Shown one piece after another: positions 34,465 to 45,063 of a DNA stretch of 49,902 nt (positions are counted from its first letter, which is position 1; each line of letters opens with the position of its first letter). The DNA lies in contig JAIXKT010000050.1 of assembly GCA_026932145.1 (NCBI GenBank), positions 32,429 to 82,330 of the forward strand, written 5' to 3'. This stretch comes from Bacteroidia bacterium. GTDB taxonomy: Bacteria > Bacteroidota > Bacteroidia > J057 > JAIXKT01. Made by a program: the position numbers and the translations under genes. Below the pieces are notes generated by a model. It saw nothing but the letters and a program-made list of their open reading frames with translations. It had not been told where the DNA came from and ran no database searches.

Positions 34465-35610
34465 ATGCGAATAAGGTTTCTGCTGTTTTGGGGCATCTTT
34501 TTACCACTGTTTAGTATTGGGCAAGTTCGTCTTTTGCGGTTTGTTCCCGGAAGCTATCGTGCAGATAACCTGCACCTTATAGAATTGTATAATTACGGAA
34601 ATTCGGCTGTTTCTATAGGAGGCTGGCTGATTGTAACCAGAGATTATTCGGTACGTATCCCGCTGAAAGCCAATATTCAAGCTAAACAAGTTTATAGAAT
34701 TGGGAAAAAGCAGCAATATGAAAAGTTGCACTTAGAGCTGTCTTCGGCGGCTGATTTTTTGATTCGGATGTATAGCAAAAAAGTGGAAGGCAACTATGTT
34801 ATTGTTTTTGACCATGCTATGCGAATTATGGATGCTTTCTATTATAGTTGGATTCCAGAAGTGCCTTTTTTGCCGGATTCCGGAATTTGTATTTTAGCGA
34901 ATCAAGATATTATTCACTTTAATATACCTACCGAAAAAAATCCTGTTTGGAAATATTTCTCAATAGGAGACGACCCTGCCATTGGCTTTGCACAACAAAA
35001 TGGTAAATGGAGGCCAATTAGTTCAAATATCCATAAAACACATCAGAGCGTTGGTTTTGGAAACTTTTCGGGAAGATACAAGGGAAAGCAAGTAGAACTC
35101 CGCTTTGATACCCAATACGAAGATAACCCGCAAATAATTACTATACAGCGCAGTACAGACCAAGAGCATTTTAAGGATATTGCTACGATAACTCCAACAG
35201 GTAGTAATCGATCTAATCAAGAATATTTATATTTAGATTCAGAAATTGCCTACAACAAACTGTATTATTATCGGATTAAGGCTGTGGGGATACCCGGACA
35301 AGAGGTTTACTCTAAAACGGTTGAGGTTCAGACCAAAGAAATTTCTCTTGAATTTTGGATGGATATTTTTCCCGATACACCACATACCGGACAAGGATTT
35401 AACCTCAGAATTTACTCAGCATATTCACAATATATCAGGGTTATTTTGCTGGATACAACTATGCGAGATAGACTAACAGTGTATTCTAACTATATCAATG
35501 CAGAATCACAGCTACTTATCCAAGTGCTGAAAAATATCCCTGCCGGCACTTATTGGATATTGGCTACAACTGACCGTATCCGCTACCGAAAGAAGATAGT
35601 TATACAATAA
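34465..35610 (+). CDS. Secreted protein with lamin-tail-like N-terminal domain
   Basis: Exported protein of unknown function. From the ATG at 34465 the 381-residue protein has a signal peptide (MRIRFLLFWGIFLPLFSI, cut after GQ). A beta-sandwich resembling the lamin-tail domain follows at about 20-130 (LIELYNYGNSAVSIGGWLIV). A fibronectin-like region comes next (ITIQRSTDQEHFKDIATITP..., YNKLYYYRIKAV). The C-terminal segment (from about residue 300) looks like a divergent type IX sorting domain: IFPDTPHTGQGFNLRIYS and AGTYWILATTDRIRYRKKIVIQ, but without the usual PNP. The frame extends upstream to a TTG at 34441, but the ATG gives a proper signal peptide. It follows ftcD by 57 bases. Family assignments are by pattern only. 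Confidence 0.72.
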   Translation: MRIRFLLFWGIFLPLFSIGQVRLLRFVPGSYRADNLHLIELYNYGNSAVSIGGWLIVTRDYSVRIPLKANIQAKQVYRIGKKQQYEKLHLELSSAADFLIRMYSKKVEGNYVIVFDHAMRIMDAFYYSWIPEVPFLPDSGICILANQDIIHFNIPTEKNPVWKYFSIGDDPAIGFAQQNGKWRPISSNIHKTHQSVGFGNFSGRYKGKQVELRFDTQYEDNPQIITIQRSTDQEHFKDIATITPTGSNRSNQEYLYLDSEIAYNKLYYYRIKAVGIPGQEVYSKTVEVQTKEISLEFWMDIFPDTPHTGQGFNLRIYSAYSQYIRVILLDTTMRDRLTVYSNYINAESQLLIQVLKNIPAGTYWILATTDRIRYRKKIVIQ

Positions 35611-35622
35611 CTATCAAAATAG

Positions 35623-35901
35623 TTAGAGCAAAAAGGTGGCTATTACTTTAACTGCCACAACGGGAACGGTAGCCCAAAGCATTGAAAATCCATAGTTTTG
35701 ATTGCGAAAAGCTGCCCAGCCCGTAATTTGGCTGATGATAAAAGCAACGATGCAAGCTAAACCAGAAACAAATGGCATTAATGAAATTCCCCTAAAGGCA
35801 TCTAACCAGTATAAAGGCGGAAAATCAATGGAACTGTGAAGCGATAGAAATGTATTTGCTAACATAAATATCAAAACTCCTAAAGCTATATAGCGAATCA
35901 T
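35623..35901 (-). CDS. Small three-helix membrane protein of unknown function
   Basis: Not recognised. The 92-residue protein has three predicted TM helices: MIRYIALGVLIFMLANTFL, LMPFVSGLACIVAFIISQITG, and FSMLWATVPVVAVKVIATFLL, with short loops (SIDFPPLYWLDAFRG; WAAFRNQNYG). The ATG at 35901 is the only start. It ends 12 bases from the convergent lamin-tail gene and diverges from the secreted protein at 36104, with the long palindrome 35948-35997 in its upstream region. The hydrophobic pattern makes a real gene likely, but nothing indicates a function. Confidence 0.6.
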   Translation of the reverse strand: MIRYIALGVLIFMLANTFLSLHSSIDFPPLYWLDAFRGISLMPFVSGLACIVAFIISQITGWAAFRNQNYGFSMLWATVPVVAVKVIATFLL

Positions 35902-35947
35902 AAAAAATATTTTTTTGTTTGTACGTATTGTTAGGAAATTTGTTTCA

Positions 35948-35997
35948 TACTAATGTTATTCTACGTGTTTTTTTAAATACGTAGAATAACATTAGTA
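35948..35997. repeat. Long perfect palindrome (19-bp arms, extendable to about 23 bp) in a divergent promoter region
   Basis: Bases 35948-35966 are exactly complementary to 35979-35997, and the stem continues inward (one G-T pair, then three A-T pairs) to leave a four-T loop. It lies between a minus-strand gene starting at 35901 and a plus-strand gene starting at 36104. There is no T-run downstream, and it is upstream of both genes, so it is not a normal terminator. Confidence 0.85.
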
Positions 35998-36103
35998 AAT
36001 AACCAATAATCCGCTATATCTCGCAGATGAATAAAAAAATATTCATTTAAATAAAAATATTTTGTAAAATTGTGTGCGGAGTAATTGATAAATTAGATTA
36101 GTT

Positions 36104-37216
36104 ATGACACTAAGGGTTTTATATTTTTGGGGATTTATTTTAAGTATAAATTTGGTTTCGGCACAGATTACCATTACGAGCAGTGATTTTCCGGAGGCTG
36201 GTTTTACCTATATTGTGGTTGCAGATACCACTACTCAGGTTTCTATAGGTTCACCTGCAGCCACTGCTCAATCTTGGAATTTTACTAATCTTTTAAACCA
36301 TTATCAAAAAGTCCCTACGTATGATAGCACCCAAAAGACTCCTTATGCAGGTTTATTTCCCACATCGGATTTATATACATACGGCCCGGCTATTTTGTAT
36401 AGCGGCTTTTATGGAAGCGCACCCGTTGGTACTCAGGGTATAAATAACGGATATGTATTTTGGCGTAGAGACAACACAGGCTTTTGGGTTGAAGGATTCC
36501 GCGCAGACGGCGGCCCATACGCAGGCAGAAACGTTTATTACACCCCCCATGAATTATTGATTGGTACACCTTCTACATATAATAGTAATTATCAGAACTT
36601 TAGCAGATGGCAATTGTTCTTAAACGATGTGCCTACAAATATGGATACGCTCTACGTTTGTTCAACTACCAAAACGCTTACCACAGATGCCTTTGGTAGC
36701 CTTACTACACCCTTAGGTTCCTATTCAGACGTTGTGCGTGTGCATGAGCACGTTATCAAAGTAGATAGTATTTATGCATATCAAAATGGGAATTTATTGT
36801 ATGGCGTTGAAGCTATTCGAGATACGTTAAATAACTACCTATTTTTAACAAACTCAATTTCGTATCCAGCTTGTATCGTTCATGCAGATAAAAATAACCA
36901 CATAAAGTTTACAGAATACGTAAGATCCAAAATATTGACATCAAACGAAACGCTGTTAGAGTCAAATACTTACACTGCCCAAGTATTTCCGAATCCTGCT
37001 CAAAACAAAGTTTCAATAGTTATGCCGGCAGGATTTTTATCTGATCATCAATCTTGCCAATTATCTGTTTATGACATAACCGGTAAGTGTGTTCGTGATG
37101 TTATTCAGGCAGAATCACTTTTTTATGTGAATGATTTACCGGACGGCTTGTATTCCTTTAAGGCTGTTAATTCTAAAAACCAGCAACTTATCGGTAAGTT
37201 TATTATTTCTAACTAA
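36104..37216 (+). CDS. Secreted protein with type IX secretion sorting domain
   Basis: Predicted extracellular or surface-attached protein. The 370-residue protein has a signal peptide (MTLRVLYFWGFILSINLV, cut after SAQ), a beta-rich body of about 270 residues with no motif I recognise (it includes DFPEAGFTYIVVADTTTQVS and SWNFTNLL), and a C-terminal sorting domain from about residue 294 (QVFPNPAQNKVSIVMP, then LPDGLYSFKAV and GKFIIS). Similar N-terminal bodies occur in many Bacteroidota secreted proteins annotated as hypothetical. The ATG at 36104 fits the signal peptide. It diverges from the small membrane protein across a region with a long palindrome and converges with the serine hydrolase 17 bases downstream. 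Confidence 0.82.
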   Translation: MTLRVLYFWGFILSINLVSAQITITSSDFPEAGFTYIVVADTTTQVSIGSPAATAQSWNFTNLLNHYQKVPTYDSTQKTPYAGLFPTSDLYTYGPAILYSGFYGSAPVGTQGINNGYVFWRRDNTGFWVEGFRADGGPYAGRNVYYTPHELLIGTPSTYNSNYQNFSRWQLFLNDVPTNMDTLYVCSTTKTLTTDAFGSLTTPLGSYSDVVRVHEHVIKVDSIYAYQNGNLLYGVEAIRDTLNNYLFLTNSISYPACIVHADKNNHIKFTEYVRSKILTSNETLLESNTYTAQVFPNPAQNKVSIVMPAGFLSDHQSCQLSVYDITGKCVRDVIQAESLFYVNDLPDGLYSFKAVNSKNQQLIGKFIISN

Positions 37217-37233
37217 GTTATTTCGTTGTAGGG

Positions 37234-38520
37234 TTATTTAAAATACGATTTTAGCGGTTCTAAATCCGGAGGGTGTAGCCTAAATCGTTTTTGTTCAAGC
37301 AGTAATAAAACTTCCGAAAGTCTTTTTAAAAATGGGAGGGCTAATAAGTAAAGTTCGTTATTACCGTCATTGAGGTCTCCGTCACTATCGGCAAAAATTG
37401 TTGCGCTGAGCATAAATTCTACATTATGGTTAAAATCAGCAATATAGGCAACGTCAGTAGCAAATCCCCAAGCAATTCCTACTTTGTTGAAAGAGCGAAC
37501 GTTTGAATCCACCTGTGAAGTAATGCCTCCATATAAAAAATACTTCATAAAGCCTGAAGGATACCTTAGGCTGTCTTGATAATTTGGAAATAATGATTCC
37601 TTGGGATACATTCCCATATATTTTCGGAGAAAGTCATAATCATCTTCTGATATTTGAAATCGTTGGCTATCAGGCATACAATTTGGCAACATAATAGCTA
37701 TCAGGATTTTATGTAAGTCCGGTAAACTTATTGAGGTATGATATTCTACCGGATAAGTTCTGACCGAAGTTACTTTAGTTTTGGGATTAATAGTAGAAAC
37801 CGGAAAGTCTTTAAACCGGTTTCTGAAAATATTCGGGTTTTTTTGTCTTGGTTGGTAGCATAAAGTAGAATCTCCTTGTTTAAAAATTACGGCATTTGTT
37901 TCTCTATTTTGTTCGGTAGAGCATAGATGATATAAACGGTGTAAAAGTCGGGCACTTAAAAAACCTTTTGCCCAAAGGGACTCGTTTAATTTTTGCTGAC
38001 CAAGCAGTTCATAGAGTCTGTCGTAGGCTTCATTATCGCTAACGAGCAGGATTTTTTTGATATAATTAGCAATAGAAGGCTTGTAGCTTAGCGTAGTAGT
38101 ATCTATGGTTGCCGAAGTTTGGCAAGTACCTTGAGCGATATGCTGAACCTCTGTAAACTTATTTACACCAAGAGTTTCTAAATTCTTAATGTATTCAAGG
38201 GCTAATGCACAAGCCGGAAGTTTAACAGTACTTGCCGGATAGAAGTATGAACCCGTATCTACTTGATAAGAATAATGGCGCAAATGAGGTGTTTGGTCTT
38301 CGTCCCTATCAATTTGTGTATAAATAATTTGAATTTTAAATCGTTTTGGATTTTGCCAAATAGCTCGGTATTCCGGTAATAAGTTTTGAAGAGTAGAATC
38401 GAGCCATTTTGAAGTACCAAACATAGTTTGCTCTGCAAAGTACGCAGTAGTTTGAGCTTCAGTAGAAAAAGAAACTATTAAGAGAACTATTAAATATAAA
38501 TATCTCATAAATAGGTTCAT
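37234..38520 (-). CDS. Class-A-beta-lactamase-like serine hydrolase, exported
   Basis: Exported serine hydrolase with the class A beta-lactamase / D-Ala-D-Ala peptidase fold. In 428 residues there is a signal peptide (MRYLYLIVLLIVSFS, cut after EAQ), the active-site Ser97-x-x-Lys100 in YPASTVKLP, the Ser161-Asp-Asn163 loop in LVSDNEAYD, and a Lys-Val-Gly in NKVGIAWG in place of the usual Lys-Thr-Gly. The long insertions and the altered third motif argue against a true beta-lactamase; a peptidase or esterase role is more likely, and resistance should not be assumed. The start could be the ATG at 38520 or the one four codons later. It begins eight bases after the acylase remnant and is probably the last gene of the gyrB transcript. 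Confidence 0.82.
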   Translation of the reverse strand: MNLFMRYLYLIVLLIVSFSTEAQTTAYFAEQTMFGTSKWLDSTLQNLLPEYRAIWQNPKRFKIQIIYTQIDRDEDQTPHLRHYSYQVDTGSYFYPASTVKLPACALALEYIKNLETLGVNKFTEVQHIAQGTCQTSATIDTTTLSYKPSIANYIKKILLVSDNEAYDRLYELLGQQKLNESLWAKGFLSARLLHRLYHLCSTEQNRETNAVIFKQGDSTLCYQPRQKNPNIFRNRFKDFPVSTINPKTKVTSVRTYPVEYHTSISLPDLHKILIAIMLPNCMPDSQRFQISEDDYDFLRKYMGMYPKESLFPNYQDSLRYPSGFMKYFLYGGITSQVDSNVRSFNKVGIAWGFATDVAYIADFNHNVEFMLSATIFADSDGDLNDGNNELYLLALPFLKRLSEVLLLLEQKRFRLHPPDLEPLKSYFK

Positions 38521-38528
38521 GGTTAGGT

Positions 38529-38744
38529 TTATTCTGGATGATACACCTTGGAGGTAGATTTTAGCAGTTCTTCTTTATTTAATACAAGTTGTCCATAGGC
38601 GGCTTCGGCATCTGTTTTAGCAAAAATATCTGGAATACCCCATTCGTCCCGAATAATTTCAATATTTTGTGTATCAATTGTTTGGCTATACAAAAAATCA
38701 TAAACAATGCTTAGACACAAGAAAACAAAAAAAACTTTGGTCAT
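38529..38744 (-). pseudogene. Penicillin-acylase-family gene reduced by an internal in-frame deletion
   Basis: A 71-codon open frame that encodes a signal peptide (MTKVFFVFLCLSIVYDFLYS), then the start of a penicillin/AHL acylase (IEIIRDEWGIPDIFAKTDAEAAYG, residues 28-51), and directly after that a sequence (LVLNKEELLKSTSKVYHPE) that resembles the extreme C terminus of the same family. Intact members are 700-800 residues, so the whole catalytic region, including the Ntn nucleophile Ser, is missing. The frame remains open, so a short exported peptide may still be made. It sits between the adhesin-like gene (23 bases upstream) and the serine hydrolase (8 bases downstream). The N-terminal match is strong; the C-terminal match is from memory of family endings. 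Confidence 0.72.
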
Positions 38745-38767
38745 GATTTTTCGGTAAATTTATGTGT

Positions 38768-39604
38768 TTACTGTGCGTTGTAAACGGTTATTTTTCCTCG
38801 ACTGGTTGTTAGTTTTAGGGTTTTGCCCCCGCCATTTAACTTACCGTCTAAGAGTTTATAGCTGATATTTCCCTCAAACTTTACGTTTCGAAAGTCATAT
38901 AAGATATTGTCTGCTGAGGAAAAATTACAATTATATCCTACGTATTTAGGTATTGAAAGAGTAACGTTTGCAGACTTAGAGGTGATTTCTACCGGTATTT
39001 CACCGCTTAGGTTCACTTGAATTTCTCCTTTTCCGGCAATAATTTCGAGTTTACCATCTAAAAGGTTTAAGTCCATATCAGAATTATCGGTGATAAACTT
39101 AAATGCAGCCGAGCAGCCTTTTACCGTAATTTTGGAAGACTTTGAATTAACGGTAATCATACCGCTTTTGATATTTTCCAACAAAACATCTTTATGATTG
39201 GTTTTGAGAGAAATATCGTTTTTCAAGTTTTTGATACTCAGCGGAGAAGCGTCAGAGGTGATGTCCAACGATATTTTTTCCGGTAAACTTATTTCGTATA
39301 GGTATTCAAAGTTGCTGTTAGTTTGTTCAATCAGCAGGGTTTCGTTTGTGAAATCTTGTTTGATGTTAGGTTCTCTTTCAAAGTCTGCTAATTTTTTTTC
39401 ATTTGGGACTATCAGCGTTACCCTAACGTAGGCATAATCATCGGGAGAATCTGAAATGGAATATTTTCCGTTTAGGGTTTTGAAAATGACTTGCCTTACT
39501 TCTTTGCGGGTATGTCTAAAATCAACGATGCGCTTGGTAATATCTTTTGCGAAAGCGGGTATGCTGATAAGGAGGGATAAAGCGATAACTATATAGGTAG
39601 GCAT
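38768..39604 (-). CDS. Exported adhesin-like beta-repeat protein (DUF4097-type)
   Basis: Predicted periplasmic or surface protein. The 278-residue protein has a signal peptide (MPTYIVIALSLLISIPAFA) and a series of short beta-strand repeats from about residue 100 on (LSIKNLKNDISLKTNHKDVLLENIK, MDLNLLDGKLEIIAGKGEIQVNLSG, LKLTTSRGKITVYNAQ), the pattern of putative auto-transporter adhesin / DUF4097 beta-helix proteins. There is no membrane anchor or type IX domain. It begins 20 bases after the gyrB stop and is followed 23 bases later by the acylase remnant, so the genes are likely read from the gyrB promoter. Function unknown. Confidence 0.72.
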   Translation of the reverse strand: MPTYIVIALSLLISIPAFAKDITKRIVDFRHTRKEVRQVIFKTLNGKYSISDSPDDYAYVRVTLIVPNEKKLADFEREPNIKQDFTNETLLIEQTNSNFEYLYEISLPEKISLDITSDASPLSIKNLKNDISLKTNHKDVLLENIKSGMITVNSKSSKITVKGCSAAFKFITDNSDMDLNLLDGKLEIIAGKGEIQVNLSGEIPVEITSKSANVTLSIPKYVGYNCNFSSADNILYDFRNVKFEGNISYKLLDGKLNGGGKTLKLTTSRGKITVYNAQ

Positions 39605-39624
39605 GGTACTGATATTTTAGATTT

Positions 39625-41610
<1,986 letters not shown>

Positions 41611-41844
41611 TTATATTGATTTTCTTTTTTGATAATTAGGAAGTTATCCTACATTTATTAGAATAAACCGTAAATCCTTATAGGGATCACACCGCGAAGT
41701 TACGCAAAAAGATGATGAGAATCATCCTTGATTGGCTATACATAGCATTCGTTTAGATAGCTTTGATATTTTTAGATAAACTACTGTTTATTTTGGGGTT
41801 GGTTACTTTATTTTTTAGGTTTTTTACATCAAAAGGATTTTATC

Positions 41845-41852
41845 TACCTTTG
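41845..41852 (+). promoter_or_regulatory. -7 box (TACCTTTG) of the exopolysaccharide operon
   Basis: TACCTTTG is an exact TAnnTTTG match and is followed by GCG. A T-rich segment about 20 bases upstream could serve as -33, but a clean TTTG is not present. The transcript would begin about 15 bases before the first TTG start of the export gene. Confidence 0.6.
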
Positions 41853-41873
41853 CGAGGCTTTTTAGATATATAA

Positions 41874-42692
41874 TTGATATTGGCTTCAACTAAATTTGTA
41901 CGGTTTTATTCAGTAGTTAGTTTTATTGTGTGCTGTGTAGTAATGAGTAGCTGTAATAAGTTTATGGCAAGTTTATTACAATCGCCTGCTGATAAGATAT
42001 ATTCACAAGAAAAGCATACAACTAAGGCACCGGTAATTAAGTATCTTCATTCAGAGGAGGATACAAACGTTTCATTTCTTTCTCGCCGTAAGATAAAGGT
42101 TGATGACGAGTTGGCTATTCGCTTTTTAAATATGCCGAGTGAACTTAGCCCAGAAATAAAAGGAACAGAAGCTAAAGAAAGTTATACCGTTGATTTTGAG
42201 GGGAATATTAGTTTGCTATTAATTGGAAGGGTTCAGGTAGCAGGGCTAACCTCTATAGAAGTTCGCCAAAAGTTGGAAAAAGCATACGCACATTATTATC
42301 GTGACCCGCAGATAGACGTTCGTTTAATAAATCAAAAAGTTTTTTTTATTGGGGAGACTTCCCAAAAAGCGTTTTTACTCCAAAAAGAAAGAACTCATTT
42401 AATAGAAGTTTTGGCAGAAGCAGGCGGAATAGTTCCAACGGCTAAGCCCCATAAAATAAAGATTATACGTGGTTCTTATTCTAATCCGGATATTATTTGG
42501 GTAGATTTTACCAAGTTAAGCAGTTTAGATGACCCTACGTTGTATATGCAGCCTGGCGATATTGTTTATATTCAAACTAAAGCACTATCAGCTTTTGTGC
42601 GCGAAATAGCTCCATTAATGGGAATAATCTCCATAGCTAATTTTTCCCTAAATCTGTATAACTTAATATACTTAATGACCAAACGTAATTAG
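41874..42692 (+). CDS. Wza-like polysaccharide export lipoprotein (TTG start)
   Basis: Outer-membrane polysaccharide export protein of the Wza/OPX family. It has an N-terminal lipoprotein signal (hydrophobic stretch VVSFIVCCVVMSSC with lipid-anchor Cys at about residue 27), the polysaccharide export domain (DELAIRFLNMPSELS..., SYTVDFEGNISLLLIGRVQVAGLTSIEV), an SLBB-like part (KVFFIGETSQKAFLLQKERTHLIEVLAEAGG) and a C-terminal hydrophobic helix (about 245-265). No in-frame ATG precedes the signal peptide: a TAA lies just before the TTG at 41874, and a second TTG follows at 41880, so translation must begin at one of these. It is the first gene of a four-gene unit and ends four bases before the Wzc-like gene. 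Confidence 0.85.
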   Translation: MILASTKFVRFYSVVSFIVCCVVMSSCNKFMASLLQSPADKIYSQEKHTTKAPVIKYLHSEEDTNVSFLSRRKIKVDDELAIRFLNMPSELSPEIKGTEAKESYTVDFEGNISLLLIGRVQVAGLTSIEVRQKLEKAYAHYYRDPQIDVRLINQKVFFIGETSQKAFLLQKERTHLIEVLAEAGGIVPTAKPHKIKIIRGSYSNPDIIWVDFTKLSSLDDPTLYMQPGDIVYIQTKALSAFVREIAPLMGIISIANFSLNLYNLIYLMTKRN

Positions 42693-42696
42693 CCTT

Positions 42697-45063
42697 ATGG
42701 AAGGGAATAATCAAGAGATTACTAAGGTAGAGGAAATTAACTTTACTCGGATAGCGACTATTCTGTTACGAGGTAAATGGATTATTATATCTATTCTGCT
42801 AACTTGTTTATTGGGGGATTTTATTTACTTGAGATATACGATTCCAAAATATAAGGCATCTTGCAGCATCAATATAGAGGCTGACCCCGACCAAAGTCTG
42901 TTTTTTAGCAATAATAATAATAAAATTCAGCGGATTGATTTTCCGGATATCATTAACTCTCGTGGAATTATAGAAACTACAGTACGGGAGCTAAACTTAT
43001 TTGTTACCTACTATCAGGAAGGGAATGTTGTTAGTTCCGAACTGTATAAACGAAGCCCGTTTATTGTAAAATATGACTCGTCAGCATTTTTGCTGTACAA
43101 TACTTCCATAATAGTTGATTTTATTGATGAAAATACCTTTAAGTTGTTCGTAGAATCTGATCCTAAAAATCCAATAACCTGTAGTTTTTATAAGAAATGT
43201 AACTTTAAAGGAAGTGAGTTTGTTATAGAGCGAGGGCAAATAAAACAAAAACTATCTGGGCATCAATTTAGATTTAAGGTAAATACAGTTGAGCAAATGA
43301 TTAATTGGATGAAGCAAAACTTTAGCCTTAGTTGGTTTGGTAAAACAGGTACTGGTTATGTTGTTATCTTTACAGATCCTGTTTCAGAACGTGCTATAGA
43401 TTGCGCCAATAAGGTTTGTGAAGTCTATCTCAGTGAAGAATTGGATATCAAAAGACTCTCTGCAAAACAAACCGTAGATTATATTGATGAACAACTTAAT
43501 GTAATAAAATCTAATCTAAATCAATCAGAGCAGAAGTTATCTAACTATGAGCTTAAGTATAACGAAGTACAGATACAAGCCAGAAAAGAGCAAATTAATA
43601 ATGAATTAAAGGAGTTAAACTTAGAAATAGCTCAAATAGATGCTAAAAGAAAAATATTGGATGGCTTATATAAGTACATGGTTGAAAAATTTTCAGTAAA
43701 CCCTGAGGACTCCATTGTTTTTGCCCCTAACATTGAAAATGTATTTAGCCAAATATTGACTGCAAGTATTTTAAAACTTAACGAGTTATTATCTACTAAA
43801 TCAAAACTACTCTCTAAGCATACCCATAATAGCCCTATTATTCAACAATTAAACGTTGAACTAGTTGAATTACAGCAACTTATCTATGAGAATATACAAG
43901 TTAACTACGCACAAATAGCTGATAGAAAGACATTTGTTCAAAATAGAATTCGCTTATTAGAACAAAGTATTTTTAATTTTCCCACAGCCGATCAACGTAA
44001 TATTTCAGATGCTAAACGAGAATTTACGATTAATGAGGGGATATATAATTTGTTGCTACAAAAGCGTACTGAATCTTCAATCAGTATGGCAGCTACTGTT
44101 TCTAAGAGCAGGATTCTTGATAGGGCCGAGGTGTCTAATGTAGAGTTGGTTTCACCTCTACAAGCACGTACAATCGGACTTTCGATTTCAGCCGGTTTTG
44201 TCGCCAGTTTAATAGTTGTTATTCTTCGAGAGCTGTTACGTAAAAATATTTCCTACAAAAGCGAAATTGAAGACAGATTATCTATTCCGATAGTGGGCAC
44301 AATTATTCGTTCTTCTAAGAATAATCAGTCCACACTTAGTGTGTTAATAGACACTCGTTCAGCATTAACAGAATCGTTTAGGCATCTGCGCTCCAATGTC
44401 TTTTCAATTATTAGAGAACCTAAACAAGGATATTGTATCTCTACTACCTCCACGATAAGCGGAGAAGGAAAATCTTTTATTTCTATAAATTTAGCGGCTC
44501 TTGCCTCCAATACAGGTAGAAAAGTTTTACTAATAGACTTCGATTTACGTAAACCTCGCTTACATCTGTATTTTAATATAAAGAATGATATTGGAATATC
44601 TTCTGTTTTACTTGGTGAACAAACACCAGATGCCGTCATAAAGAGTACAGGCTTTCAAAACTTTGATATGATTACTGCGGGTAGTTTACCACCAAACCCC
44701 GCAGAAGTTATTGCTAACGAGAAACTTAAAGACATTATAAATTATTATCGAGAAAAATATGACTATATTTTCTTTGATACTTCGCCGGTTGGTTTAGTAA
44801 CCGACGCATTAAGCCTACTCAAGATGAGTGATCTCTCCTTATATGTGATACGTTCTGATTACTCTAAGAAAACTTTTTTGAATAATATAGAAACTATTCA
44901 AAATGAAAATCAGTTGAAAAACCTTTATATCGTATTTAACTATGTAGATATGGAACACGAAGGTTATGGTTATGGTTATGGTTACAACTATGGTTATGGT
45001 TACGGATATTATATTGATTCTGACCATAGGCCGTGGTGGAAAAAAATTATTAAATCAAAATGA
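42697..45063 (+). CDS. Wzc-like polysaccharide copolymerase / BY-kinase
   Basis: Inner-membrane chain-length regulator and bacterial tyrosine kinase that controls capsule or EPS polymerisation. The 788-residue protein has a TM helix at about 28-45, a Wzz-type periplasmic coiled-coil region (about 50-495), a second TM helix near 498-515, and a cytoplasmic BY-kinase domain with Walker A STISGEGKS (about residue 587), Walker A' LLIDFDLRKPR, and Walker B YIFFDTSP (about 692). The C-terminal tail has nine Tyr in a Gly-Tyr repeat (about residues 756-772), the usual autophosphorylation cluster. It overlaps the phosphatase gene by four bases (ATGA). Two lines counted by hand give 25-30 % G+C, lower than the housekeeping genes. 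Confidence 0.93.
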   Translation: MEGNNQEITKVEEINFTRIATILLRGKWIIISILLTCLLGDFIYLRYTIPKYKASCSINIEADPDQSLFFSNNNNKIQRIDFPDIINSRGIIETTVRELNLFVTYYQEGNVVSSELYKRSPFIVKYDSSAFLLYNTSIIVDFIDENTFKLFVESDPKNPITCSFYKKCNFKGSEFVIERGQIKQKLSGHQFRFKVNTVEQMINWMKQNFSLSWFGKTGTGYVVIFTDPVSERAIDCANKVCEVYLSEELDIKRLSAKQTVDYIDEQLNVIKSNLNQSEQKLSNYELKYNEVQIQARKEQINNELKELNLEIAQIDAKRKILDGLYKYMVEKFSVNPEDSIVFAPNIENVFSQILTASILKLNELLSTKSKLLSKHTHNSPIIQQLNVELVELQQLIYENIQVNYAQIADRKTFVQNRIRLLEQSIFNFPTADQRNISDAKREFTINEGIYNLLLQKRTESSISMAATVSKSRILDRAEVSNVELVSPLQARTIGLSISAGFVASLIVVILRELLRKNISYKSEIEDRLSIPIVGTIIRSSKNNQSTLSVLIDTRSALTESFRHLRSNVFSIIREPKQGYCISTTSTISGEGKSFISINLAALASNTGRKVLLIDFDLRKPRLHLYFNIKNDIGISSVLLGEQTPDAVIKSTGFQNFDMITAGSLPPNPAEVIANEKLKDIINYYREKYDYIFFDTSPVGLVTDALSLLKMSDLSLYVIRSDYSKKTFLNNIETIQNENQLKNLYIVFNYVDMEHEGYGYGYGYNYGYGYGYYIDSDHRPWWKKIIKSK

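Noticed and set aside
37234-38520. Beta-lactamase resistance gene
   Set aside because: It has the fold and Ser-x-x-Lys but a changed third motif and large insertions; resistance is not supported.
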